NCBI RefSeq assembly: GCF_004349215.1
Contig: NZ_SMKU01000002.1
Span: 1 to 64,000, forward strand
Reading direction: 5' to 3'
DNA from: Actinomadura rubrisoli
Lineage (GTDB): Bacteria; Actinomycetota; Actinomycetes; Streptosporangiales; Streptosporangiaceae
Length of the DNA stretch: 64,000 nucleotides
Under the pieces are notes generated by a model that worked only from the letters and a program-made list of their open reading frames with translations, was not told the origin of the DNA and made no database searches. A program made the position numbers and the translations under genes. This document shows positions 57,428 through 64,000 of this stretch, piece after piece (the first letter of the stretch is position 1; every line of letters begins with the position of its first letter).

Positions 57428-57897
57428 TGGCCAAGGCTGGATATGCCGTCGTCACCGGGGGCGCGGTTGCCCTGTCGGCGGCGACCGCCAAGAGCGTCCT
57501 GGGCGTGAAGGCGCCGTCCGGGAACGGCATCGACCTCAAGAAGTTTCGGGTCGCCTTCGACGGCGTGACCGCGACGAACGTCCCGGTGCTGGTCGAGCTG
57601 TGCGCGGCGACGTTCGCGACGAACTCGCCCGGCACCAACAGCACCAGCGTGACGCCTGTGCAGGTGTACGGCCGGGCCGTCACGGTTGGTGCGACGGCGG
57701 CCAGGACCTGGACCACGGAGCCAACGGTACTCACGGTGATCGGCGAGTTCCTGCTGTCGCCTGCCGGGGGCGTGGTCTTCTACGACTTCCCGCTCGGCGA
57801 CACTCCGGACTCGGCGGTGTCCGAGGGGTTCGTGATCCGCTGCAACGCGCCCGCTGTTGTGAACGTCAGGGCCAGCCTCGAATTCGAGCGCTGCTAG
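57427..57897 (+). CDS. minor tail protein
   Basis: A 156-residue beta-rich protein (KKFRVAFDGVTATNVPVLVELC...VIRCNAPAVVNVRASLEFERC). The strand pattern and a location at the tail tip support a minor tail role. It ends in a 4-nt convergent overlap with the DUF6221 gene. Confidence 0.65.
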   Translation: MAKAGYAVVTGGAVALSAATAKSVLGVKAPSGNGIDLKKFRVAFDGVTATNVPVLVELCAATFATNSPGTNSTSVTPVQVYGRAVTVGATAARTWTTEPTVLTVIGEFLLSPAGGVVFYDFPLGDTPDSAVSEGFVIRCNAPAVVNVRASLEFERC

Positions 57898-58331
57898 GGC
57901 CGCCACTCGTCCCGGTAGTCGCGATGGTCGGCGTACGGCAGAGTGAGCAGGCGCATGGTGGTGCACGGCCACTCTCCGATGATCTCTTCTCTAACATGGC
58001 ACGTCGCGCAGTAGCGCCAGCGGAGCGGTTCTGACCCTCCCAGCACGGCACCGCCCTCCATCGGGTGCTCCGCGAAGATCCGCCGCTTGGCCTCGACGTC
58101 GGCCAGCACGTGGTCAGGGTCGTGGCGGGCGGCATGGTCGAGCACGTCCGCCTCGTTCTTGTCAGCGGTGGCGATGACGTGGCCGCTCTGCGGATCGTCG
58201 TAGCTGGCGTACAGATCGCCAAGGATGCCGTCTGTGCGCCAGGCCCCCGAGTGGGCTGCGGCCAGCGCGCGCTGGGCCAGGGCGGCATCCTCGTCCAGCC
58301 GCTCGTTCAGGAATCTCACCAGGTCGTCCAC
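57894..58331 (-). CDS. DUF6221 protein, leftward
   Basis: A 145-residue protein with the DUF6221 plan: MDDLVRFLNERLDEDAALAQ, a central DP-rich part and the C-terminal CTTMRLLTLPYADHRDYRDEW. This family is frequent in actinobacterial chromosomes and prophages and has no known activity. It is the only leftward gene in the tail block and may be lysogenically expressed. Confidence 0.85.
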   Translation of the reverse strand: MDDLVRFLNERLDEDAALAQRALAAAHSGAWRTDGILGDLYASYDDPQSGHVIATADKNEADVLDHAARHDPDHVLADVEAKRRIFAEHPMEGGAVLGGSEPLRWRYCATCHVREEIIGEWPCTTMRLLTLPYADHRDYRDEWRP

Positions 58332-58360
58332 GTCTCCAGCATCGCACCGACGGGAGGACC

Positions 58361-59056
58361 GTGGAGCTGAATAACGGCGCCGAAGGCGGGACGAACACCA
58401 CCACGGTCTCTGCCGCCAACAGCGGCGGCGCCAGCGGCAACCCGTTCGACTCCGTGGTCGGCACCCCGACGATCACGTTCGACAACACGCACGCGCTCGG
58501 GAACTTGAGCTACAAGGTCGTCGCCGGGGCCAGCGCGCAGCAGATGGTGTGGTCGTCGGCCAGCCACGGCACGCAGTCCGAGACGTGGGGCCGCCTCTAC
58601 CTGTACTCGTCCGGCGCGCCGTCCGCAGTGACCGGTATCGTCCGCTGGCTCGTCGGCGTCGGCCAGACCGCACGGCTCCGCTACGAGTCCACCGGCGTCC
58701 TCACCCTGTCCGACGTGGGCAACAACCCAGAGTTCGCCACCGCCAACCCGATCCCGACTGGGCAGTGGGTGCGCCTCGAGTGGCACATCCTGTTCCAGGC
58801 CGGGACCGGAGTGTGCGACTTGCGGACCTACAACAACGCCGACAGCACGACGCCTACCGAGTCGCTGTCGTCGGCGACCCTGAACGCGGCGGCGGGCTGC
58901 GACACCGTGCAGTGGGGATCGTTCAACGCGGTCACGTGGACGGGCTGGCTCGATGGTCTGCAGGTGAACAACACCGGCTTCCCCGGGCCCATCACCGCCC
59001 GCCCCGCCGTCACCGTCGCCAACCGCGCCGCCGTCGTGCGCGCGGCGGGGTGGTGA
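58361..59056 (+). CDS. minor tail protein with LamG-like jelly roll
   Basis: A 231-residue beta-sandwich protein, LamG/concanavalin-like in its strand plan (SYKVVAGASAQQMVWSSA...WVRLEWHILFQAGTGVCDLRTYN, ... FNAVTWTGWLDGLQV). Probably a carbohydrate-binding appendage on the tail. GTG 58361 after GGGAGG. Confidence 0.65.
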   Translation: MELNNGAEGGTNTTTVSAANSGGASGNPFDSVVGTPTITFDNTHALGNLSYKVVAGASAQQMVWSSASHGTQSETWGRLYLYSSGAPSAVTGIVRWLVGVGQTARLRYESTGVLTLSDVGNNPEFATANPIPTGQWVRLEWHILFQAGTGVCDLRTYNNADSTTPTESLSSATLNAAAGCDTVQWGSFNAVTWTGWLDGLQVNNTGFPGPITARPAVTVANRAAVVRAAGW

Positions 59057-59059
59057 CCA

Positions 59060-60463
59060 GTGGCACGACTCGGTCGCGGCCAGCCCAACCGGCCTGTCGT
59101 CACCCGTACCTCGGTCAAGGGCCCGCTCCCCGGCACCGGGACGATCCAGGTCAACTTCACGCTGACCGGCACCGGCACCAAGCACGCGTCCGGAACCGGG
59201 ACCATCGCGCTCGGGCTCGCGCTCACGGGCACGGGCGTCAAGCACGCGCCCGGGGCGGGCGCCGTCGCCATCGCGTTCACCCTCACCGGCAGCGGCACGA
59301 AACAGACCGGTATCGGGTTGCCGCCGAGACCGCGGACCCGCTGGCAACTCATCCTTGGCCCCGCGTCGGGCGGCCATGAGCTCGCGTTGACGGAGGCGAC
59401 CGGCCGCCGCTACACGGCGCGGCTGACGGACGCGTCAGAGCTGGCGTTCTCTCTGGATGGACGGCACTCGCAGGCCGCGGCGGTCGAAGAGCTCGCTACC
59501 GATGTGCACGTGTTGTGGACCTCTGATGCGGGGGACAGTCGGCTGCTGGACCGGTGCCGGGTCGGTTCGACGCAGGACACCCTGGATGACGCCAAGCACA
59601 CGATGTCGGTTGGCTGCCTGGACTACAAGGCAGTGTTGAATCGGCGTCGGCTGTACTCCGACGCGACCCTCACCTACACCGCCAGCGATCAGGCCGAGAT
59701 CGCTTGGGCCCTGATCAACTACACGCAGGGCCTAGCCGGTGGTGCCCTCGGCATCGCCAAAGGATGGGTTGGGACAACACCGACGGGCGTGGTCCGTGAC
59801 CGGACGTACGAGGTCGGCGATTCCGTCGGCGAACGCGTCCAGGAGCTCAGCGAGGTCATCGACGGTTTCGACTGGGACGTCACGCCGGTCAGCGCGTCCG
59901 CTCTGCGGCTGGACGTGTGGTCACCGCAGCGGGGCTCTGATCGGGGCGTGGTTCTGGAGTTCGGCGGGATCGTCGCTGCGGCGACCAGGGACACCAACCC
60001 TGCCGACTACGCCAACGCGCTCCGGTATACCGGCGCTGCCGGTGATGACGTGGCCCCGGGCCCGACGGCTCAGGAGAGACAGGCCGGCGACATCGGCTCC
60101 GTCTTGCAGGGTCGCTGGGATGCGGTGTTCGGCGACGACGGCCTCACCACCCAGTCCGCGCTTGACGACCGCGCGGACTGGCAGCTGGCGCAGTCGCAGG
60201 TGGTCCGCCCGGTCTGGACGGTCACGCTGCGCGCCGGCGCGTGGGATGGGCCCGACCACATCTGGCTGGGTGACCCAGTCCGGTTGATTGTCAGATCCGG
60301 GCGGCTCGCCGTCGACACCACACTCCGGGTGTTCGAGGTCGAGATCGGGCTGGACGGCAACGGCGGCGAGTCAGTGCAGCTCGCGCTTGGCGGACCACGT
60401 CCAGACTACCGGAGGCGCCCGTCGCTGGTGGATCGGCGGCTGACGAACCTGGAGAGGCGGTAG
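59060..60463 (+). CDS. tail-associated (Tal/hub-like) protein with N-terminal repeats
   Basis: A 467-residue protein. Residues 25-84 are three 20-residue repeats of the form GTGTIxxxFTLTGTGTKHAS. The remainder resembles siphovirus ReqiPepy6 Gp37-like hub proteins (DCRVGSTQDTLDDAKHTMSVG, ... YEVGDSVGERVQELSEVIDG, ... VDRRLTNLERR). The hub binds tail tip and baseplate. Confidence 0.7.
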   Translation: MARLGRGQPNRPVVTRTSVKGPLPGTGTIQVNFTLTGTGTKHASGTGTIALGLALTGTGVKHAPGAGAVAIAFTLTGSGTKQTGIGLPPRPRTRWQLILGPASGGHELALTEATGRRYTARLTDASELAFSLDGRHSQAAAVEELATDVHVLWTSDAGDSRLLDRCRVGSTQDTLDDAKHTMSVGCLDYKAVLNRRRLYSDATLTYTASDQAEIAWALINYTQGLAGGALGIAKGWVGTTPTGVVRDRTYEVGDSVGERVQELSEVIDGFDWDVTPVSASALRLDVWSPQRGSDRGVVLEFGGIVAAATRDTNPADYANALRYTGAAGDDVAPGPTAQERQAGDIGSVLQGRWDAVFGDDGLTTQSALDDRADWQLAQSQVVRPVWTVTLRAGAWDGPDHIWLGDPVRLIVRSGRLAVDTTLRVFEVEIGLDGNGGESVQLALGGPRPDYRRRPSLVDRRLTNLERR

Positions 60464-60466
60464 GGA

Positions 60467-60757
60467 GTGACGGCTGCCTTGGCCCAGGTTCCGTGGCAGA
60501 CGCTGCTGGCTAGCGGTCTGGTGGCGGGCCTGCTCGCCACGATCGTGCTGATCGTCCGGTCGATCATCCAAGGCGCGCTTGTTCCCCGCCAGCATCTGCT
60601 GGACGTGCAGGCCGAGCGCGACAAATGGGAGGCCGCATGGCGGGTACAGCAGGAGACGCTCGCCGAGATCGATGGCCGGCTGGACGCCAACACCGAGGCG
60701 CTGAGGCTCATGCAGCAGCTGGTGGACGCGCTGGCGACGAAGGGGTCGGCGCGGTGA
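60467..60757 (+). CDS. small membrane protein of the lysis cassette
   Basis: A 96-residue protein with one transmembrane span (about 10-32, LLASGLVAGLLATIVLIVRS) and a cytoplasmic coiled coil (about 45-85). It may be an accessory holin or spanin-like element, but no family is recognised. GTG start. Confidence 0.6.
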   Translation: MTAALAQVPWQTLLASGLVAGLLATIVLIVRSIIQGALVPRQHLLDVQAERDKWEAAWRVQQETLAEIDGRLDANTEALRLMQQLVDALATKGSAR

Positions 60758-60957
60758 GGCTGCCGTGGCGGCGACGCCGCGATGACGCCATTCCCTCCGA
60801 CGCCGACGAAGCGTTGGAGCTCAGCGAGCAGCGGCGGGAGCAGGCCGTCGAGCGACGTGCGGAGTTCGACCGGCTCGCCGAGCGGATGCGGCGTATGCGG
60901 ACGACCAACCATTTGGCGGAGCGGTTCGCGCAGGCTTTGAGGGAGGGGCGTCGTTGA
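60754..60957 (+). CDS. small coiled-coil protein (DUF7620-like)
   Basis: A 67-residue basic protein (WRRRRDD start, EQAVERRAEFDRLAERMRRM) that matches the small DUF7620-type protein found next to holins in Streptomyces phages. GTGA overlap on the left, TTG start of the next gene on the right. Confidence 0.65.
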   Translation: MRLPWRRRRDDAIPSDADEALELSEQRREQAVERRAEFDRLAERMRRMRTTNHLAERFAQALREGRR

Positions 60958-61277
60958 TCCAGTTGCTCGGCACCATCGGCCTGGTCGCGGGCGCCGTGGC
61001 GGCCACCGCGTTCGTGGGGCTGTACCACCTGTCGGCGCGCTGGTGGCGCAGCGAGGAGGGCATTCACCTGATGGCGTTCACCGGTGCGCTGGCGGTGGTG
61101 TTCGACTGGCAGTCGGTGCGGGCGCTCATCGTCGGCATGCGGCAGGTGTCGCTGGGTGTGGAGATCACGCGTGCCGCCATCTACTGCACGGTGGCGGCCC
61201 TGCTGGTGTGGCGGCTGTGGCTGCTGTACCGGCTGCAGATTCGGCCGGGGATGAAGCGTGAGAGGGGCAGGCAGTGA
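60954..61277 (+). CDS. putative holin (three-span membrane protein)
   Basis: A 107-residue protein from TTG 60954 (GAGGGGCG upstream). Three hydrophobic helices (about 5-28, 40-57, 68-90) connected by short polar loops fit actinophage holins. It may be the primary or secondary holin; another candidate is at 62735. Confidence 0.7.
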   Translation: MIQLLGTIGLVAGAVAATAFVGLYHLSARWWRSEEGIHLMAFTGALAVVFDWQSVRALIVGMRQVSLGVEITRAAIYCTVAALLVWRLWLLYRLQIRPGMKRERGRQ

Positions 61278-61414
61278 GCGAGATCGAGCACATGGGCGAG
61301 GTCGACCGGCATCCGGGCGTGCACCGGGCGACGGAGGCCGACGAGGAGCAGGTGCTGCGGGGGCTGTACGGCGAGCCCGACCAGTACGGCGTGTTCCAGG
61401 GGGTGGAGGGCTGA
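61274..61414 (+). CDS. small acidic protein (46 aa)
   Basis: A 46-residue, Glu/Asp/Gly-rich peptide, GTGA overlap on the left and TGATG on the right. Repeated small lysis-cluster proteins in Streptomyces phages look alike. Role unknown. Confidence 0.5.
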   Translation: MSEIEHMGEVDRHPGVHRATEADEEQVLRGLYGEPDQYGVFQGVEG

Positions 61415-61893
61415 TGACCCGGGGTCCTGATTTGAGGCAACGAAAGAAGCGCGCAGACAGCGGCCGGGTTTCCTGGCCGCTCTTCTTTTCCCATATTGCG
61501 CTTCCGGATGAAAACAACTGCATGGAGTGGGTGGGCCCGGCAGGTGAAGCGACCCTCGGCTTCAAGTACGGACGCCATGGAGCGCGCACCGCGCACCGGA
61601 TGGCCTACGAGTACTGGCACGGCCCCATCCCCCACGGCCTGGTCATCGACCACGTGTACGCCTGGGGGTGCCGGAGCACCTTGTGCTGTGCACCTGACCA
61701 TCTCGAAGCCGTCACGCAGGCCGAGAACGTCGCACGCGGCCATAAGGGTGCCCTGTTCACGCACTGCCAGAGCGGCCACGAGATGACTTCGGCGAACACC
61801 TATGTCCGGAAGGACGGACGCGGTCGACAGTGCCGTCGGTGCAAGGCCGACCGCGAACGCATCCGGCAGCGCGCCTTGAAGGAGGCGGGCTGA
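61414..61893 (+). CDS. HNH endonuclease (homing type) inside the lysis cassette
   Basis: A 159-residue HNH enzyme. HNH features are GLVIDHVYAWGCRSTLCCAPDH (H of IDH is catalytic) and LEAVTQAENVARG. A C-terminal zinc motif FTHCQSGHEMT and CRRCKADR may bind DNA. Its 5-prime end is less GC-biased than flanking genes, so it may be a recent insert. Its start lies in a strong hairpin (see 61459). Confidence 0.8.
   Translation: MTRGPDLRQRKKRADSGRVSWPLFFSHIALPDENNCMEWVGPAGEATLGFKYGRHGARTAHRMAYEYWHGPIPHGLVIDHVYAWGCRSTLCCAPDHLEAVTQAENVARGHKGALFTHCQSGHEMTSANTYVRKDGRGRQCRRCKADRERIRQRALKEAG
61459..61489 (+). other. terminator-like hairpin in the start of the HNH gene
   Basis: AGCGGCC (61459-61465) pairs with GGCCGCT (61475-61481), followed by CTTCTTTT (61482-61489); AAAGAAG just upstream (61443-61449) pairs with CTTCTTT, lengthening the structure. 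It could terminate or slow transcripts entering the HNH gene. It is inside coding sequence, codons 16-26. Confidence 0.5.
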
Positions 61894-62663
61894 TGACCGT
61901 AAGCAGCATGCTGGCCGAGGCGCGACGATGGCTCGGTACTAATGGCCGGCCGAACGCTCTGACGATGGCGTATGCCTCTCGGCACGGTGCCGACTATCGC
62001 AGCACGGCATGGTGTGACATCGCCGTGACTGAGTGGGCCCGCCGCTCCGGCAACACCGCCGCCGTCCTGCCAGGCGGGGATCGGGCCTACACGGTGTGGC
62101 ACGCGGAGGACTTCCAGAAGGCCGGACGCTGGCACACCGGCACCACGGCCGAGGTGAACGCGGCCAAGCCGGGCGACATCGTGTTCTTCGACTGGGGCGC
62201 GACCAACTCGATGGACGCCATCGACCACGTGGGCGTCATCGAGAGGGTGCTCGGTGACGGGCGGGTTCAGACGATCGAGGGCAACACCTCCGACCAGTGC
62301 CTGCGGCGCGTGCGCTCGGCCGACGTCATCGCCGGGTACGGCCGCCCGGCCTACAGCAACGAGGAGGACGACATGCCGCTCAGCGACGCCGACCTGAACA
62401 AGATCCGCGACATCGTGTGGAACACCGACACCGCCCCGGCTCCGACCGGCTCGGCGACCAAGGACAACCCGACGTGGCGGCACGTCAACCTGATGCGCGA
62501 CACCTACAGCGCGGTCCGCGAGGTGCAGGCGCTGGTGGCCGCGCTGGCCGGCCAGGTGCCCGACGTGGACGAGGCCGCGATCGCCCAGCACGTCGTGAAC
62601 GCGCTCCCCGAGACGCTCGCCCAGCAGGTGCTCGACGGGCTGAAGACCCGGCTGGAGAGCTGA
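61893..62663 (+). CDS. CHAP-domain endolysin
   Basis: A 256-residue lysin. The N-terminal CHAP amidase/endopeptidase domain has catalytic Cys41 (TAWCDIAVTEW) and His112 (IDHVGVIE), then EGNTSD. The C-terminal 110 residues are helical (about 160-256, DADLNKIRDIVWN) and may bind the cell wall or oligomerise. ATG start in a one-base overlap (TGATG). It has no signal peptide, so it needs a holin. Confidence 0.9.
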   Translation: MTVSSMLAEARRWLGTNGRPNALTMAYASRHGADYRSTAWCDIAVTEWARRSGNTAAVLPGGDRAYTVWHAEDFQKAGRWHTGTTAEVNAAKPGDIVFFDWGATNSMDAIDHVGVIERVLGDGRVQTIEGNTSDQCLRRVRSADVIAGYGRPAYSNEEDDMPLSDADLNKIRDIVWNTDTAPAPTGSATKDNPTWRHVNLMRDTYSAVREVQALVAALAGQVPDVDEAAIAQHVVNALPETLAQQVLDGLKTRLES

Positions 62664-62734
62664 CCAGTCTTTATGCCGGATCCGGCAAGAACGTGGCGGC
62701 ATCCGTCGCCCGGTGACCCGAGGAGGTCGCACCC

Positions 62735-63079
62735 ATGAAGGTCTTCGGATATGAACCGGCCGTCATCGCCTACGCGGTGAACGCCGCCGTGGCGCTGCTG
62801 GTCGCCTACGGGCTGGACCTGTCGCAGGGCCAGGTGGAGGCCGTCGCCGTCATCACCACGGGCGTCCTGGCGGCGGTCGCGGCCGTGATGACCCGCCCGG
62901 TCGTGGTGTCCACCATCACCGGCGCTGCGGCCACCATCCTGACCGCGTTGGCCGCCTTCAAGATCGAGCTGACCGCCGACCAGATCGGCGCGACCGTCAC
63001 GGGGCTGTCCATCGTGCTTGCGCTGCTGCTGCGGCAAAACGTGTCCCCGGCGCCGGGCGTGACGGCGAGGCGCCCTTGA
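62735..63079 (+). CDS. holin
   Basis: A 114-residue membrane protein. Three hydrophobic helices (about 12-30, 38-53 and 85-103) and a short basic tail, with the family-type KVFGYEPAVIAYAVNAAVALLVAYG start, broken here at AYAVN. ATG 62735 has AGGAGG 8 nt upstream. As the last rightward gene, it is a good final lysis gene. Confidence 0.8.
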   Translation: MKVFGYEPAVIAYAVNAAVALLVAYGLDLSQGQVEAVAVITTGVLAAVAAVMTRPVVVSTITGAAATILTALAAFKIELTADQIGATVTGLSIVLALLLRQNVSPAPGVTARRP

Positions 63080-63174
63080 GCCCGGCGTTCGTCGGCCGGA
63101 TCCGGACCGGCGCGGGCACCCCTGACCCATAGACTGATTCTGCCCGGTATCCGGGCGTGGGGACAGCGCACGAA

Positions 63175-63216
63175 CGCCCGCCTTCCTTCGGGAGGGCAGG
63201 CGTTTCGTCGTTCTCT
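63175..63216. terminator. intrinsic terminator with TTCG loop
   Basis: A 12-bp stem (CGCCCGCCTTCC/GGAGGGCAGGCG, one mismatch and one G-U) at 63175-63202, TTCG loop at 63187-63190, followed by TTTCGTCGTTCTCTT. It ends the rightward lysis transcript. An additional short hairpin GCCCGG-TAT-CCGGGC precedes it at 63142-63156. Confidence 0.85.
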
Positions 63217-63274
63217 TGAGACGGTTTCAAGTGCGGGCTCGCCGATCAAGGTCCTTCAGGTTCCCGCGCAACGA

Positions 63275-63311
63275 CGCCTCGTCCTCTGCTTCGGCGGAGG
63301 GCGGGGCGTTT
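63275..63311. terminator. second TTCG-loop terminator
   Basis: A 15-bp stem (CGCCTCGTCCTCTGC/GCGGAGGGCGGGGCG, three G-U) at 63275-63308, TTCG loop at 63290-63293, then TTTCGTCG. It shares the same GCGTTTCGTCG tail with the first terminator. On the other strand it would end the leftward genes beyond 63326. Confidence 0.8.
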
Positions 63312-63325
63312 CGTCGTGTGCGAGG

Positions 63326-63547
63326 TCAGGTGGGCTCCTCGTAGAAGCCGTCCAGATGTTGATCCAGCTCAGCCAGATCCGGGTGCGCTGCGATCTCGCG
63401 CCGATCCGCTTCTCGCATTGCCGCCTCGGCTACCAGGGTCGTAGCCGCCGCCTCCAGCATCTCCGCGTCCCCGCGTAGGAGGGCGGCCCTGAGGCGCATC
63501 ATGGCAGCACGGAACTCGGGATCATCCGGGGATGTCGTGGCGCTCAC
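63326..63547 (-). CDS. small leftward hypothetical protein
   Basis: A 73-residue, Ala/Arg-rich helical protein from GTG 63547, overlapping the stop of the upstream leftward gene. Acidic tail. Function unknown; likely co-transcribed with the 63544 gene. Confidence 0.6.
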   Translation of the reverse strand: MSATTSPDDPEFRAAMMRLRAALLRGDAEMLEAAATTLVAEAAMREADRREIAAHPDLAELDQHLDGFYEEPT

Positions 63548-63909
63548 TGTTCCGGGCCTTCTGGGCGCGGTGCCCCGGCCAGGGCCTTCCGCATCGAGGC
63601 GGCCATCTCCGTGACCGCTGCGCTGAGCCGCTCGAACTGGGGAGCGAGTTCCGCGAACTTCTTGGCCGACCGGGCCAGCGCGACCGACTGCAGGCGCTTC
63701 AGGGTGGTGGGCCGGGACGCGATCCCGGCGGCGTGCACGCGGCGGGCGATCTCGTTGACGGACACGCCTGAGCGGTGGATCACGAACAGGTACTGCCAGA
63801 ACGCCTGATCGACTTCGTCCTTTCGGGCGTCGAGTTCGAGCTTCGTGGCGATGATGGCGTCCACGTCGTCGGTGGTGAGCTGGCGGGCGGGTTCGATGTG
63901 GGTGTCCAT
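63544..63909 (-). CDS. leftward HTH protein behind the triple operator
   Basis: A 121-residue protein with an HTH near residues 48-75 (SVNEIARRVHAAGIASRPTTLKRL) between helical arms. ATG 63909 has AGGAGG 6 nt upstream. The three operator repeats and promoter lie immediately upstream, so autoregulation is likely. Role in lysogeny is inferred. Confidence 0.75.
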   Translation of the reverse strand: MDTHIEPARQLTTDDVDAIIATKLELDARKDEVDQAFWQYLFVIHRSGVSVNEIARRVHAAGIASRPTTLKRLQSVALARSAKKFAELAPQFERLSAAVTEMAASMRKALAGAPRPEGPEQ

Positions 63910-63923
63910 GCGGGCCTCCTGAT

Positions 63924-63984
63924 GGTCAAAGGACTTGACCTCTACTATGCAGTCAAATCCTTTGACCGGTCAAGATATTTGACC
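63924..63984. promoter_or_regulatory. three tandem operators GTCAA-N5-TTGAC overlapping a promoter
   Basis: Three inverted repeats with the same spacing: GGTCAA-AGGAC-TTGACC (63924-63940), GTCAA-ATCCT-TTGAC (63952-63966) and GGTCAA-GATAT-TTGACC (63968-63984). On the leftward strand, TTGACC can serve as a -35 and CATAGT (near 63945) as a -10. Any protein bound there would block the 63544 gene. Confidence 0.75.
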
Positions 63985-64000
63985 GAAGAATCTGAGGTGT

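Overview
This window reads as an almost complete temperate siphovirus (prophage or free phage) of a high-GC actinobacterium. The signs are very high GC, GTG/TTG starts, 4-nt ATGA/GTGA start-stop overlaps, and families typical of phages and hosts around Streptomyces and Streptosporangiales: a WhiB regulator, DUF6221, DUF4326, DUF5131 (Gp37/Gp68), XF1762, an RNase AS-like exoribonuclease and a MuF-type head protein. No rRNA, tRNA, CRISPR array or transposase was seen. No integrase is visible, so attachment sites could not be placed.

Layout. (a) 1-1430: leftward genes, including a likely XRE repressor, divergent from a Cro-like gene. (b) 1430-27732: about 65 mostly small, overlapping rightward early genes. 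Recognisable members are a Rad52-family annealing protein, HNH nucleases, XF1762, DUF5131, WhiB, a replication initiator and helicase-loader pair, a SLOG protein, an MmcB-like nuclease fold, an FtsK-gamma-like winged helix, DUF4326 and an RNA ligase. It ends at a terminator. (c) 27870-30779: an HTH protein, then probable virion appendage proteins, one with eight 20-residue Thr-rich repeats. (d) 30789-36493: a sugar/glycan cassette with three glycosyltransferases, a methyltransferase and an NAD-dependent epimerase, interrupted by a leftward HTH gene, a two-site operator and an exoribonuclease. (e) 36520-37448: HNH gene and a GATC-rich non-coding array just before the small terminase, a candidate packaging site. 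(f) 37449-50021: terminases, a portal gene carrying a LAGLIDADG intein with class 3 features, MuF, P-loop kinase, scaffold, major capsid, a GT4 glycosyltransferase, head-tail connectors, major tail protein and tail chaperones joined by a -1 frameshift. (g) 50088-60463: tape measure with CHAP domain, Dit-like and Tal-like proteins and receptor-binding candidates, plus a leftward DUF6221 gene. (h) 60467-63079: lysis cassette (membrane proteins, HNH, CHAP endolysin, holin), closed by two TTCG-loop terminators. (i) 63326-64000: two leftward genes behind three operator-like inverted repeats.

How it works together. The early block supplies host-replisome recruitment, recombination and many small regulators, and no phage DNA polymerase is visible. 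The late block is a standard HK97-type head, long tail and lysis programme. The unusual elements are the glycan cassette plus a capsid-adjacent GT4, the portal intein, the GATC array before terminase, strong hairpins around the most highly expressed virion genes, and three isolated leftward genes that may be expressed in the lysogen. All calls come from reading the sequence by eye. Family names are from recognition of motifs, not from searches.
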